From JANMGV01 sp037440405 (lineage in GTDB: Bacteria > Planctomycetota > Planctomycetia > Pirellulales > Pirellulaceae): a stretch of 64,000 nt of DNA. The stretch spans positions 35,045 to 99,044 of the forward strand of contig JBBIUE010000004.1 of assembly GCA_037440405.1 (NCBI GenBank), in the 5' to 3' direction. The translations under genes and the position numbers were made by a program. The notes below the pieces were generated by a model, which was given only the letters and a program-made list of their open reading frames with translations, made no database searches and had not been told where the DNA came from. How positions within the stretch are numbered: position 1 is the first letter of the stretch; the number at the start of each line of letters is the position of its first letter. This document shows positions 18,801-29,600 of the stretch, one piece after another.

Positions 18801-19539
18801 TATCAAAGCCGGAGGCCCCAACTATGTTATCCCACTTGGGAATTTCTCTGCAAATGCCCGACCTCTGAAACCAGGATCGCTGCCTGAGATTGAATTGCTG
18901 AAATCCTTATTGTCGAGTCTGGGACGTCCAACTGCCCGATCGCGATTCTTGGCCCTTCCCGATAACAAGGAAACGCAACTTCAGTTTCTGATTTCGTCCA
19001 TCATCAGTTTTGATCAGTTCGCGCGCGACGAGATTCGAACTGTTCAAGACCATGTGCGACTGCTGGGCCAAGATAACCTGCGTCGTTTCTTGCCCATGAA
19101 GCAGCTTCGCTACCGCATCTCAGCGAACGATGCTCCATGGATGGTGTTCGCTGTATGCGCCGCCGCAGTGGCGTGCGGTTCGAGAATCATTGTGAGTCAT
19201 GCGGAGGGAGTCCACTTCGATACGCTGCAGCTTCTGGAAGATGTCACCCATGATTGGGCGGGTCGCATGGAAATGATCGAAGAGGATGAGGATCAATTGG
19301 TTCAAGCCATTTTGAATGGACAAGTGGACCGCCTTCGTATTTTGGATGCAGACAGCGTGAGTGATCGCGTGAGGCAAGCAGCCTTCGAAGCTCATATCCA
19401 CCTTGCGGATCGACCGCTTTCGCTGCACGGACGAATCGAGTTGCTCTGGTATGTCGAAGAGCAGAGCCTTTCTTTCGACTACCATCGATATGGGAACTTG
19501 GGACTTCGCGGATCGGAATCGAGAGCGGAGCCTCTTTAG
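15826..19539 (+). CDS. putA: Bifunctional proline dehydrogenase / P5C dehydrogenase
   Basis: A 1237-residue enzyme oxidising proline to glutamate in two steps, FAD-dependent and then NAD-dependent. The PRODH barrel covers about residues 60-480, with the C-terminal substrate-binding stretch FINAIGYLIRRLDENTGPDNFLRHAF split as family consensus. The ALDH domain spans about 540-1010, with IVVVVSPWNFPIAIPCGG, the Glu in LLAETGGKN (about 781) and the catalytic Cys in SGQKCSA (about 816). A C-terminal domain of about 220 residues, as in long PutA types, would close the substrate channel. No N-terminal ribbon-helix-helix domain is seen, so it should not act as a DNA-binding repressor. Confidence 0.95.
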   Translation: MNKISGSDGTLTTTPIGCFDRWLRENESLKEVPSESRRVEAALELAKLLQERAMELQTPAERRQQAELDRMIQHPQDKATLMQMTDQGFRSNSADRIVDQMVHILDVQGVPRFFSPFDRTLLKGFQSFGEYLPGVAVPLVKEKMRKETANVILPAERDMLCHHLMERRSDGLRMNVNFLGEAILGEQEARRRLENYLEALQWPAIECVSVKISTLYSQISTIARRNTVDVLCDRLELLYRAAAKESYQKADGESVPKFVYLDMEEYRDMRLTAEAFMKTLDRHGLERVMAGIALQAYIPDSFLVQQELTEWAIRRMQRGGTPATIRIVKGANMEMERVEASLRGWPQAPYKQKIESDANFKRMLHYGMKTENLAAVRLGIASHNLFDMAYAFTLAYLSQAFDQVQFEMLEGMANHQRRALQELCRNVLLYAPACRREEFINAIGYLIRRLDENTGPDNFLRHAFKIKAESGTWKRLENGFLQSLNMSEEVALTPRRTQNRNQPPLQPPAPTRWQDYVNEPDSDFSLPHNGAWAEQIIASWEPRHDAHCTVIPLSLGSGEEAGNGAEFRSMDPSRPGVVVALYNQASPEQISRAVDDANRDDAGWRHWPAEDRYRILRQVAQEIRVARGDLIGAALADGGKTIAESDPEVSEAVDFVEFYARCALECQQQDLGCQPMGIVVVVSPWNFPIAIPCGGIAAALAMGNSVILKPASDTVLPAWVLCECFWRAGVPRSALQFLPCSGTAAGDYLLPRPEVGTVILTGGTETAKRMLRKTPKLRLLAETGGKNATIVSSLSDRDLAIKNVLHSAFSHSGQKCSATSLLLLEEEVFHDSSFRDQLADAAASLQVGSAWDLSTKMGPLIRPPEGDLLRGLKVLEHGEFWVNLPTTRESNPCLFTPGIKWNVSRGSFTHTTELFGPVLGVMKYKKLGEAIESVNETGYGLTSGLETLDDREQKIWKERIRAGNLYINRPTTGAIVLRQPFGGMGKSAFGPGIKAGGPNYVIPLGNFSANARPLKPGSLPEIELLKSLLSSLGRPTARSRFLALPDNKETQLQFLISSIISFDQFARDEIRTVQDHVRLLGQDNLRRFLPMKQLRYRISANDAPWMVFAVCAAAVACGSRIIVSHAEGVHFDTLQLLEDVTHDWAGRMEMIEEDEDQLVQAILNGQVDRLRILDADSVSDRVRQAAFEAHIHLADRPLSLHGRIELLWYVEEQSLSFDYHRYGNLGLRGSESRAEPL

Positions 19540-19771
19540 CCCATGAATGACTAGCCCATCAATGATTCTCCGGTTCTTCGTCCATCCAAACTTCGTCGGA
19601 TCTCGAGTTTAAGGGAAACGCACTGGCTTATAGATGTTCGGGCTCAAACCGTGTGCTCAAGCAATGCGGCTTGTCCTCGCGGCACTCAAGATCTCCTCAC
19701 CAGTATGAGTCCTTGTGGTCGATCATTCCAATCAATGACGGACGATCCGTATGCTTGGACTGCGGATGGTT

Positions 19772-21163
19772 TTATGACTGGTCTTGTACTGACTTGCGTC
19801 GTAGTGGCTGCCGTTCTTGCTGCATGATCTTGGGAACAGAAGCAATTCCAAGCATCCAAAATAACACGGACTGATAGTCGGGAGCTGGCCAGACCGTACC
19901 GATCACGAGAATCATGGCACCGAGCGATGCTGCGAGAAAGGCGGTCAATGCTCGAACGTCTCCGTTGGAAGCAATACTTCGGAGCACCAATCGCACGAAG
20001 GCAGCCGCGAGCATCCCGGCGAAGCAGATCACTCCGAGCCAACCAAAACGCAACATCATGAGAAGGTAACTGTTGTCAACGAACTTCCAGTACTTCAGCG
20101 CGGCTGGGTCCGCGATTTGAACTCCGACTCGCGGCGGGAAGACTAGAGCGTTCGAAGTTCCATAACCGAATAGCCCTCCACGCAATGCGGCGGGGCCATA
20201 CAGTTTCAGTTCGAACCACCGCGTCATGCTTCCTGATGTTTCGACGAATCCTTCGTCGGTTTTCACCAAAGCGTTTTGTTTTCGGAATCCGTCAATTCTA
20301 CCCGACTGAACCATGGCATCTTTGACGGTCGGCCAAAACAAGACGACGAGCAGAAGGACTGCTACGGTCGCGGCTCCGATGGGGATTCGTGATTTGGGAA
20401 TCAAAATGGAAATGGCGATCGCGAACGCCGCAACGACACCAAGGATTGGTGCTCGCGATACGGTGAAGAAGATTCCACCGCACGCAATGATCAGCGACAG
20501 GATCCAATACGGAGCCCAGTCTTTTCGGAGGGCTTTGTAGACGGCAAACATAGGGAAGGCGAGCAGCATCAGTTGGACATTGCCGAAATAGATCGGATGC
20601 GACCGAGTTCCCCAAGCTCGATAAAGTCCCCATCGCGCTGTCTCACGCCCAATATTCTCAAACGGTCGTTCTCCGTGGATCCATTCAAAAGGATGAATGC
20701 CGAATATCGACTCCATGGCGCTCCCAATACCAAGGATGATCGAAGCGGCAACTCCGATCGGCACCAGTTTTTCGACGTCTGACCAACGCTGGAATGCAAG
20801 CCTGCCCGCGAAATAGGGAACCGCCCACTCAACGTAGGCACGGGCGACATGAAGAAAGGTCCAGCCATCGTGAATGGTGTCCGAAACGACATGGACGGCG
20901 ATCCAGCCTAATCCGAAATAGTCAACGACGTTCAACCGAATTGGAAAATTCGATCGAGGGTGAAAGCAATACATGCTAAGGCAGACAATCGTCGCTGCAT
21001 GATAAGCAAAAAAGGGAAGCCCATACAATTCGATATTAGACCACGCCGGAACGAGCATCAGCAGAAGAAAGACAAGACCGATGGCATATTGCGGAGTGAC
21101 CTTGATGGCCGCCCAAATCCAAATCAGTGCGATGACGACGACGGTTCCAATCCAAGCTGCCAT
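19772..21163 (-). CDS. O-antigen ligase / polysaccharide polymerase-like membrane protein
   Basis: A 463-residue polytopic membrane protein with about ten to twelve hydrophobic segments and a larger polar loop in the second half (residues 290-360), the topology of O-antigen ligase (WaaL)/Wzy_C proteins. Typical features include the Arg/His-containing loop near RAWGTRSHPIYFGN and the ETSGSMTRWFELKLYG region. Such enzymes ligate or polymerise undecaprenyl-linked glycans at the outer face of the inner membrane. It is the last of five tandem minus-strand genes and lies only 46 bases after the acyltransferase-like gene, so it is probably cotranscribed with the lipid megasynthase operon. Confidence 0.75.
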   Translation of the reverse strand: MAAWIGTVVVIALIWIWAAIKVTPQYAIGLVFLLLMLVPAWSNIELYGLPFFAYHAATIVCLSMYCFHPRSNFPIRLNVVDYFGLGWIAVHVVSDTIHDGWTFLHVARAYVEWAVPYFAGRLAFQRWSDVEKLVPIGVAASIILGIGSAMESIFGIHPFEWIHGERPFENIGRETARWGLYRAWGTRSHPIYFGNVQLMLLAFPMFAVYKALRKDWAPYWILSLIIACGGIFFTVSRAPILGVVAAFAIAISILIPKSRIPIGAATVAVLLLVVLFWPTVKDAMVQSGRIDGFRKQNALVKTDEGFVETSGSMTRWFELKLYGPAALRGGLFGYGTSNALVFPPRVGVQIADPAALKYWKFVDNSYLLMMLRFGWLGVICFAGMLAAAFVRLVLRSIASNGDVRALTAFLAASLGAMILVIGTVWPAPDYQSVLFWMLGIASVPKIMQQERQPLRRKSVQDQS

Positions 21164-21209
21164 TCTTTAACTCAATTCGATTGTCGGGATTCGCAAGGTC
21201 GATGACGTA

Positions 21210-22715
21210 TCACCCACGTTGTTTTACGGAACCAGTCAGCGTTCCATGCTCGTTGCGGTTCTCGTCGATCCAATCGGTCCAGGCTTGAACCAAAGACGCA
21301 AAGAAGTTGTCCGACTCTGTTCCGAATACGGATCGATCCATGCATGCGGAGAGCGAGAGTCGACCAGCTGTGAGGACGAGTCCAACGCCGAGACCTGTTC
21401 CTGGGCGAAGCGGCGGGATGGCGTAGACCTGCAACAGACGCATCCCACCGATTACGGGGCTTTGTTCATCGCGTTCATAACGTCGTCGATGCCGTCGCGA
21501 AACATCTCCCAAATTGGTTAGAACCGCAGTCGCCAGCGGAATCGGCAGGCGGAGAAAATGCTTAGCCAAGAGATGGACTCCAGGGAGCTTCTGAAAGATT
21601 CCGAGTATGGTCACAAAATCTTGCGCCAGCCGCAATCGTCGAATTTGATCAAGCTGACGGCTTACAGAGGCGTGTAGGCCATCCCAGCATTCTAAGTCGC
21701 GGCCAGTGACAACAACGAAACCAAATCCAAAGCGATTCGCTGCTGGCAAACAGCGGTCACGAATGGTGCGGAGATCCGTTGGAATGAGGATGCGAACGCG
21801 ATCCTTGCGTGACTCAGGACGTTGCTGCACGTTCCATTCGATGATCGACTTGCTGAGCAAGCATGCTGCCAGATCGTTCAAACGTACGTTCTGATGTTCG
21901 CATCGTTTCACGATCCTTGCCGTGTGTTCCTGCGAGAACGTATGGAGACGCACTGAAAAAGTCTGGCTCAATCGATTCGAGTTGTCCGATGTGTTTTGCC
22001 GCTTCGCATTCGGAAACATGGGTTTCGGATTGAAAGCGTGGAACTTGAATGCATTGATCAGTTTCTCGAAGAGGTTCGTAGGACGCGATTGGTTCGTCGA
22101 TAACATGTTCCTAGATTGGTCGCGATCGACGAGTAGCTTTGAATCGATCTTCGACCAGGAAATGGTTGAACTGATCGATGTCCTATTTCCTGCATCCGGT
22201 AGACCATTCGATCGTGCAGACTCGACGAGAGTATCATACGCCAGCAAGAAATCTTTGACAAAAGTGCGTCCACCCAGGCCATCGCAATTCGCATGATGAA
22301 AATCGAAGACGATCTCAGATTCGCCTTCGCTATTGCGTCCCCAGATTCGCAGTCCGCGATACTCCTCCGAGGAGGTCCAATCAAATCGAATCGATTGCGG
22401 CGGATCGTGAAAGGTTCCTTCTCCCCACAAAACGTCGCATCGGCAAACCGGTGGTAGTTGCCAGTAGCGTGGATTGTCTTTGCTATCTGGAACCGCGAGA
22501 AGCAAGGCATGTCGCCGGACTGCAATCGAGACAGCGATTCGAAGGATTCGCTCGTCTACCGTTCCTTCGAATCGATTGGCCACCCGAAAACGCTTTGGAT
22601 AATCCGGTAAGTCATCCCAAAGCATGTAGCGTTCCATCCGTCCCAACTTCAATGGGAAATGCTCGTGGCCCAAGACATCCTCTCGATAGATCTCCATCGT
22701 AGGAGACGAAGTCAT
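21210..22715 (-). CDS. Condensation-domain-like acyltransferase (HHxxxDG)
   Basis: A 501-residue protein from the ATG at 22715, preceded by GGTGAGGTG; a GTG at 22760 would add 15 residues. The motif HHANCDG at residues 140-146 is the HHxxxDG active site of the chloramphenicol-acetyltransferase/NRPS-condensation/PapA/wax-ester-synthase superfamily, whose second His acts as general base. A downstream segment (RILIPTDLRTIRDRCLPAAN then FGFGFVV) corresponds to the region around the family's DFGWG/NRPS latch. There is no carrier or adenylation domain. With a thioester reductase and fatty chain synthase in the same operon it probably forms an ester or amide from the made lipid; the acceptor is unknown. 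Confidence 0.78.
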   Translation of the reverse strand: MTSSPTMEIYREDVLGHEHFPLKLGRMERYMLWDDLPDYPKRFRVANRFEGTVDERILRIAVSIAVRRHALLLAVPDSKDNPRYWQLPPVCRCDVLWGEGTFHDPPQSIRFDWTSSEEYRGLRIWGRNSEGESEIVFDFHHANCDGLGGRTFVKDFLLAYDTLVESARSNGLPDAGNRTSISSTISWSKIDSKLLVDRDQSRNMLSTNQSRPTNLFEKLINAFKFHAFNPKPMFPNAKRQNTSDNSNRLSQTFSVRLHTFSQEHTARIVKRCEHQNVRLNDLAACLLSKSIIEWNVQQRPESRKDRVRILIPTDLRTIRDRCLPAANRFGFGFVVVTGRDLECWDGLHASVSRQLDQIRRLRLAQDFVTILGIFQKLPGVHLLAKHFLRLPIPLATAVLTNLGDVSRRHRRRYERDEQSPVIGGMRLLQVYAIPPLRPGTGLGVGLVLTAGRLSLSACMDRSVFGTESDNFFASLVQAWTDWIDENRNEHGTLTGSVKQRG

Positions 22716-22823
22716 CACCTCACCGCTTTGCTGTTTGTTTCGTCGATAGTCAAAGAGCACGTGAACTCATCCTTGTTATATTCTTGTCACGATTGTTCCG
22801 TTCTCGAGCATCCAACGTATCAA

Positions 22824-23582
22824 CTAACCGTGGAGCGAAACGCCTCCGTCGATCACCAGAGTGTGACCTTGCACCAGTTTGCTCGCAGGGCCGACGAGAA
22901 AATGGATGGCGTCGGCGACGTGCTCGGGTAAGAGTCTTTCGTCGCGAGGGACCAGCATTCGTTGCTGAACTGCATCAAAGAGCTCTTGTGGAACAACTTT
23001 GGTTGAATCCGTGGCAACCAACCCTGCCATCACACAGTTGCAATTGATTCCATGTGGTCCAAGTTCGAATGCCAAGTGTCGAACAAGACTTTCCAGTGCC
23101 GCCTTCGACGCTCCGATGACTCCATAAGACGGCAGCGCTCGGATCGAACCATGGCTGGATACCGCGACGATTTTTCCTCCGCCGGAGGCTCGCATCATAG
23201 GAACGACGAGTTGAGCCAGCAACATCAATGCACGAGCATTGGTCCGCATCGCTGCATCGAAGTGACGGGCATTTGCGTTCATGACATTTCGAAATCCGCC
23301 CGAGGCTGCGTTGCTGATTAGAATATCGCAGCGTCCAAATTGCTCACGAACCATCTCCACCATCTGAGCAAGATCGTCTTCCTCGCCGATATCCGCTTTG
23401 ACGGCGATGGCTTTGCGTCCAAGGTCGATAATCGCCTGAGCCACTTCGCGAGCCGCACCGTCGCTGGTCACATAGTTGATCGCGATGTCGGCACCGGAAC
23501 GCGCCAGTCGCAGCGCTGTGGCGCGCCCGATACCGCGAGCACCTCCGGTCACCAAGGCAACTTTCCCCAACAGCTCTTCCAT
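22824..23582 (-). CDS. FabL-type enoyl-ACP reductase (SDR)
   Basis: A 252-residue short-chain dehydrogenase from the ATG at 23582; an ATG at 23624 is also possible and would overlap the megasynthase stop. The cofactor motif TGGARGIG sits at 12-19. The active site is Tyr153-x6-Lys160 (YGVIGASK), not the classical YxxxK of FabG. Together with the sequence KAALESLVRHLAFEL that follows and the ending GHTLVIDGGVSL, this is the pattern of FabL enoyl-ACP reductases. It would supply the enoyl reduction that the adjacent megasynthase lacks. The alternative, a plain ketoreductase, is less likely given the Y-x6-K spacing. Confidence 0.82.
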   Translation of the reverse strand: MEELLGKVALVTGGARGIGRATALRLARSGADIAINYVTSDGAAREVAQAIIDLGRKAIAVKADIGEEDDLAQMVEMVREQFGRCDILISNAASGGFRNVMNANARHFDAAMRTNARALMLLAQLVVPMMRASGGGKIVAVSSHGSIRALPSYGVIGASKAALESLVRHLAFELGPHGINCNCVMAGLVATDSTKVVPQELFDAVQQRMLVPRDERLLPEHVADAIHFLVGPASKLVQGHTLVIDGGVSLHG

Positions 23583-23613
23583 TGCAATACTTCCGATTCT
23601 CGCCAGCTTGATT

Positions 23614-26600
23614 CTATGATTCAAGCCAACTAATTTGATAGTTCATGGCTTCAATCAGAACGGTATTGTCGCTAGTTGTCATCCGGAAATCGAACCACGC
23701 ATGGCGTCCTTCAGTTCGCTTCCATCGAGACTCAACCAAGCATGTTTCTCCTGGCTGAGGTAGCCCATGGAATACCAAATCTCCGAATCCGACCGGTAGG
23801 CTGATTCCTTGCCGGACATGCTTCCAGGCCAAAATTCCCGTCGAAAAAAGGCATGCGTCGAGTGCAGCGCACGGAATGTTCCAACCTTCTATTTCTCGGT
23901 GCAAACCGGCCAAATGGACCAATGAAGGAGCTAAAATGAAGCCATAGGATCGATCTCCGTAAACGCAAGCTTTCTTGAGCGCTTGAAAGCTTGGACCAAC
24001 ATAGAAAGCTGGATTCTTCTCGGGATACCGAACTCGCTCCCAAGGGAGGGAATTGATGTCTGGGACGTTCCAGTCGAGCGATTCACGGTGAGCTAGATTT
24101 GCAACTTCCGCTTTCATGTAGGGTCGAGATTTCTCGACAAGCGTGCCGTTCCTGGCGTGAAAGTCAGACCGTAGAACCACGGAGCATCGATTGGCGTCGA
24201 TGATTTGTCGAATGACTTCGACGGTCAGTGGGCGGTCATCGAAGAATCGTAGCCCGCGGAGGACTTCGATGCTCTTGAAATGAACAGGGCGATTTTTGGA
24301 ACGCCAATCCTCCAGCCTCAGCGCGCCGAGGGCCGGTTCGATGAGTAGCTCCAGACCAACAACGACGGGGAGGAGCGGGCGATCTTGGAAACAGTGCTCC
24401 AGAAGAAACGTTTCTTTTTTGGGGTCGAGGACGCACGAATCGCGAGTTGTTTTCGCATCGATGGCTTCCGATGGATTGCAGAGCAAGCTTCGATGGTGAA
24501 CGACTCGAGCCGATCCGTTTGTCTCTCGCACTCGAGTCTCTGCTGGGACAAACACTCGATAATAGCGATTATCGGTGATCAAGATTTCCCGTTCAGGTAA
24601 TCCCGCATCCAATTCACGAATCAGATGTTTTGCTCCTTCGCGGGCTGGCATGAACTGCATGTCAACCAGTTCTAATCCGAGACGAGTGCCAGGTTTCGTT
24701 GCCATCCCCACATCGTCCCAAGCGTGCCAATGAAAGGTCGTCGCAGGAACCTCAGGGCGAATGTCGCGGTACCAATCGACAATCTTTGCAAGCATCTCGT
24801 TGGCAGCGGCATAGTCCGAATTGCCATTCGCACCGAATCTTCCGCTGATCGAACCAAATCCCACAAAGCATTCCAGCGGATCGTGCATCGTGAGATACAT
24901 GAGGTTGATCGTTCCTTCAATCTTCGGACCCAAGCACTCCTCGACTTTGTCAGGGCGTTTTCTGTCAAATCGTGCGTCTTGACCGGCACCTGCGCCATGA
25001 ACGACACCCGTGATCGGTCCGAAATCTCGACGAATGGATTCGATCACTTTCTCGAGCGCAGCGAAATCCTTGACATCGCACGAGTGATAATGTGCCTCGA
25101 TTCCGGCTTGTTGCAACTCCCACAGATTTTTCTGAATCTGAAGAACTTTCTCTTGTTGCTGCCAAGACTGGAGAACGTTCTCGCCTCGCTGGCGGGCCTG
25201 ATCCATGAACTTGACTTTGAACTGACGGAGTTCCTCTTCCGATTGCGGGTGCCAATTTGCTTGTGGTTGTTGGCAAGGTGTCTTCCCGATCAAGTGAACA
25301 TGCACACCATACCGTTGAGCAATTTTCCTCGCAGTGAATTGAGTGATACCCCGTGCGCCGCCAGTCAGTATCCAGTTTCCACCTCGGGTGTAAACTTTCG
25401 GAGTCGCTACCTGAAGCTGCTTTGGGAAGATGCGAACCGTCATGCGTTCGTCGTTGCGATAGGTGATTTCGTTCTCGTAAGATGAATTCGCCAATTCCTG
25501 CCACGCGATGCGAACGCCCTGTTGCGGGTTCGCGTCAGGAGGCAAATCGATGATCTTGATCGGCAACGCTGTGTAGCCATTGACCCAAAACTCGATTTGC
25601 AGCGCTTTCAATAGTCCTGAAATACCGCCACTTTCGACCGCGATAATCTTATCTTCAAGTCCGAAACTTCCACCGAGCCCAGCCAACGCGACAAGCGTGG
25701 TTTGCTCCGCAAATTTTCCTGCCAGCGCTCGCTCATACCATCGCTGGCTCAAGTAAAAGATGGAGCGGAATCCGCTCGATTTCCGTAATTGCCACCAAGT
25801 CGGCTCGAACTGCGTCGATGCTGCAGTGTCACGGGCCGATGCAATGAACCAATGATGCACAGGATGCTGGGCGGAAAAACGATCAAACTTTTCAATGGCC
25901 TCAGACAGTGGCAGAGCGCTCTCAAGCTTCAAACACGCGACGCCGTCTCGATTTAGTTGTGAGACCATCGCGTCTGCATGCGCATTGCTGCCGAGCACAA
26001 CGGCGGCTCCTGTCCATTCAGGCTTGGCAAACCATCGACTCGCTTTGCGTGCTGGATGCAGACGGAGGACAAAGCGCCGACAGACGTCCTTCGAGGCCGA
26101 ACCATTCGATTCTTCGCTACCGACTTCTGTCTCGCGAACTTGAACGGGAGGGGCGGACTCAACGCAACGTATGAATTGTGTCCAATCCTCAATGAAACTT
26201 GATCGAAGCAGGATTGGAGCAATATTGACAATGCTCATTCCGGAGCCATCGGCCAGCCCTCGCAATCGGTTTTGAGTTGGCGGAGGCAATTCTTCGGTTG
26301 CCGTAAGCGTTCCATGATGCTGTTCCACGGTGGGTTTGTGATCTGCGTGATGCGTCAGGAAGTTCCAAAGATGATGTCCGTTTTCCTGCGCCCACTGATA
26401 CGCTTCCCGATACTCCGGTGTGCGATCCACCTGCAAGGCAGAAGTTTCTCCGGAGGCCATTTCTGCACTGCCATTCGACTGCGAAGTTCGTGGAGCCGTT
26501 TCGATTGGCTGGCACGGCTCAGCTTGTTGCGGCGCTCTGTCACTGGCGAATAAGCCAATGATGTGATTCAAGGTCCGACATTGAGCGAGCGTCTCTCGGT

Positions 26601-29600
26601 CCGACAGCTCGATCGCAAGATGATAGTGATTCCGCATTTCTCCAAACAATTGAGCGAGTTTGATGCTGTCCAAGCCCAGATCAGCTTCAAAGTCCGCGTC
26701 GAGTTCGACAACATCAGGAGGATACCCGGTATGATCGACAACAAAATCAACTAAAAACTTTGTCAGCTCCGCTTCAGGGACAACTTTCCAGCGTTCCGTC
26801 GAACTCGACAAATCGAAAGTCGAGCAATCGAGCGTGTCAGCACTTGCCGCCACTAAATGATGCGTCGGATCAAGTGGTGCTACGGGTTCCCGATTCGCGT
26901 GTGGCGTAGGAAGAAGCGTCTTAACGAGGGTGGATTCGGCTTCCAACGGGTTCGACAAAACATCCAGAGCGGTTGGGGTCGTCTCGCCATGATTCGTTAG
27001 CACCGATTCAATCACTATGGGCTGATCTGGTTCGGCCGTAGAAGAGTCTTGCTGATTCGTCGCGTGTCCCAGTGCACTTTGTCCAAGAAACTCGATCATT
27101 TGTCGAAGCGTCCGGACTTTGCCGTCCAATAGCGGCTGAACATCAAATTCGATCATCGCGCGCAGTTCGCCGTAAAGCTGAGCCTGCTTGATGCTGTCGA
27201 TTCCAAGATCGGCTTCGAGGTCCCAATCTAACTCAATCATGTCGGGCGGATAGCCGGTTTGTTCGACGATGAAGTCGCGAAGGAACGCCTCCAATGACTG
27301 AGCGTCACTGAAAATTCCAGCAGAATTCTGATTCATGGAAACTTTTGTGGATTTAGCTGTGACCGGATCGCACGCCGTTGTTCCCGGTGACCCTTGGGGG
27401 GGCAAGACCGATGCTAAGGAGCCGACACGACTCGAATGGTCGTCGTCCATGGGTTGCGGTATTTCATGGAGTGGTCCACTCCGAGCTTGCACTGTCGCTC
27501 GTTCGCGCAATCGTTGCCGACGTCGCTGGGTTGCGTCGAGCACAATGGGTTGCAAGTTTGGTCTCAGTTGCGAATTCTGGAACGCGGAATGATGTTCGGA
27601 GATATCTCCAGCTGAGGTTGCTGGTGCGACACCGAATAGTTCGAGAATGGCGTTCAATTCGGCAAGGCTTCTTTCGCAATCCCCGTCGGCACGTTCGAGC
27701 GACCAAAGCGTGACGTTTCGATCTGCCAGGATAGCTCGGTTCAGGTTGGTTAGCACTTGTCCTGGCCCAATTTCAACGAACGCTCTTCCACCATCCTGAT
27801 AGAGACGTTCGATCGCATCGCGATACAACACAGGAGTCGTCAGTTGCTCGATCAAGCCACGTCGAATCTCGTTCGGATCAGCAACATATTTGTTTGAAAT
27901 CGTGCTGAAGAACGGGAAAACGGGTGGCGCAATCGGAGCTTGGCGAGCATGAGGACTCAGCTCGACTTGAGCGGCCCCCATCATGGGAGTATGAAACGCT
28001 GCTGGAACTGCCAGTGCAGTGGCAGCGATTCCCTTCTTCATCATGGCTTCAGACCACTGCTTGAGCTCATCCAAAGCCCCTCCAAAAACAACCTGCTTCG
28101 GTCCGTTGACGTGAGTCAACCAGATGGGAGCCGGGTACGTCGCCAACAAACCTCGAACGGATTCTGCATCCGACGCGACCGAAACGAGTCCACCGCGATT
28201 GGGAATACGGTCGACAGCCGCAGCCCGCGCTTGGACGAACCGCAGAGCCGCAGCTAAATCCCAACACTGGGCGGCCATCATTGCGCCCAGCTCTCCCAAG
28301 CTGTGGCCAACGGCTGCGTGCCAGGGGATGCTGCGCATGGGCAGGGCTCTCATCAATACGTACTCAGCCACCAACATGCATGCTTGCGTTGGCCAAGTTG
28401 AACTCGCACTCCCACCTGCCATCTTGAGCAACTCGTCAAAAACGGGGCTGCCCAAATGCTGGAGAATCGCATTCGCCTCTTCGAGCGCATTCTTAGCATC
28501 CAGCGAGAAGTGCGTCCATGTCTCGACCAACTTTCCGGATTGGGATCCTTGACCCGGATAAACGGCGACGATTGAGCGCTGGTTGTTCGCGGTCGGCTCC
28601 TTGACGAAAATCCCCTTCACAGTCAATCGGTGAAGTTGATCCAGCGACGAATCCGCCAGCAGTTTCAAGCGGTCCTGAAGTTCATCCTCGCCTCGAGCGA
28701 CAATGATCGCTTGAAAAGGTCCGCTTTCTTTTGAAGGCGGCTTCAGCATTCTGTGTCTTGCCTGACGAATATCGCTAGCCGCAAGCCTCAATCCCTCCGC
28801 CGAATCGGAGTGCAGATGAAGTCGGGCGATCGGCATGAGTTGTGCTTGGTTCGGAACTCGTTTCTGTCCCTGAGAGCTGGAAGTCATGGATGGTTCCGAA
28901 GCTCTCTCTTGAAGTGGATGTGGTTTCGCAATCGCTTTCGTATCATGCGATGACTCTTCGGCATTCTCCAAGTTCTGCGGATGGATTCGATTCTCATCCA
29001 CCGATCCAATTCCATAATCGACTACGCACACGTCGTCATCCTCACTGAGAAAAATCATACGCTCATTCTTTGCAGATTTCGATCCAGTAGTGGCAAGCCG
29101 TTCCATCAATGTGACATGTCCTTTCGCCCCTTTGAGATCTCCGATTTGGGCTATGTGTTTTGCCGTCTGGAGCTGAGCTCCGGGAAAATCTCTGGTGAAC
29201 CTTGCATGTTCGAACTTGGAAAGAGAGCCATTTTCTAATCCGACCACGATTTCGACGGGAGCTGGCACACGTTGAGATGCGTTGACCTCTGATTGAAGAT
29301 ACGAATAAGCTCGATTCGGATCGACTTTTCCGTACCAATTGGAGACTTGCCGAATGGTGCCATAAACTTGGTCGCCATCGCGTCGAGCATCGGAAAGTCG
29401 CTTTAGCAGAAAAACGACCACTCCCTCTCCTGGCAGTTTGGGTGGCATAGAATTCGCGTCGAGTCGTCCTAACGAAAAAAGCGCTTCATACGTTGAAAGG
29501 TCCATCGAACGCAGACCTGCAGCGCAAATCACTGCATCTGCGGCACCAACACGCAGCATTCCGCATGAGGCTTGCAGCGCATTGAGGCCAGACGCCTCGC

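Noticed and set aside
24724..25485. Plus-strand open frame of 253 codons inside the megasynthase
   Set aside because: It is antisense to the KR/DH part of the synthase, which has clear domains; the antisense translation shows no family motif.
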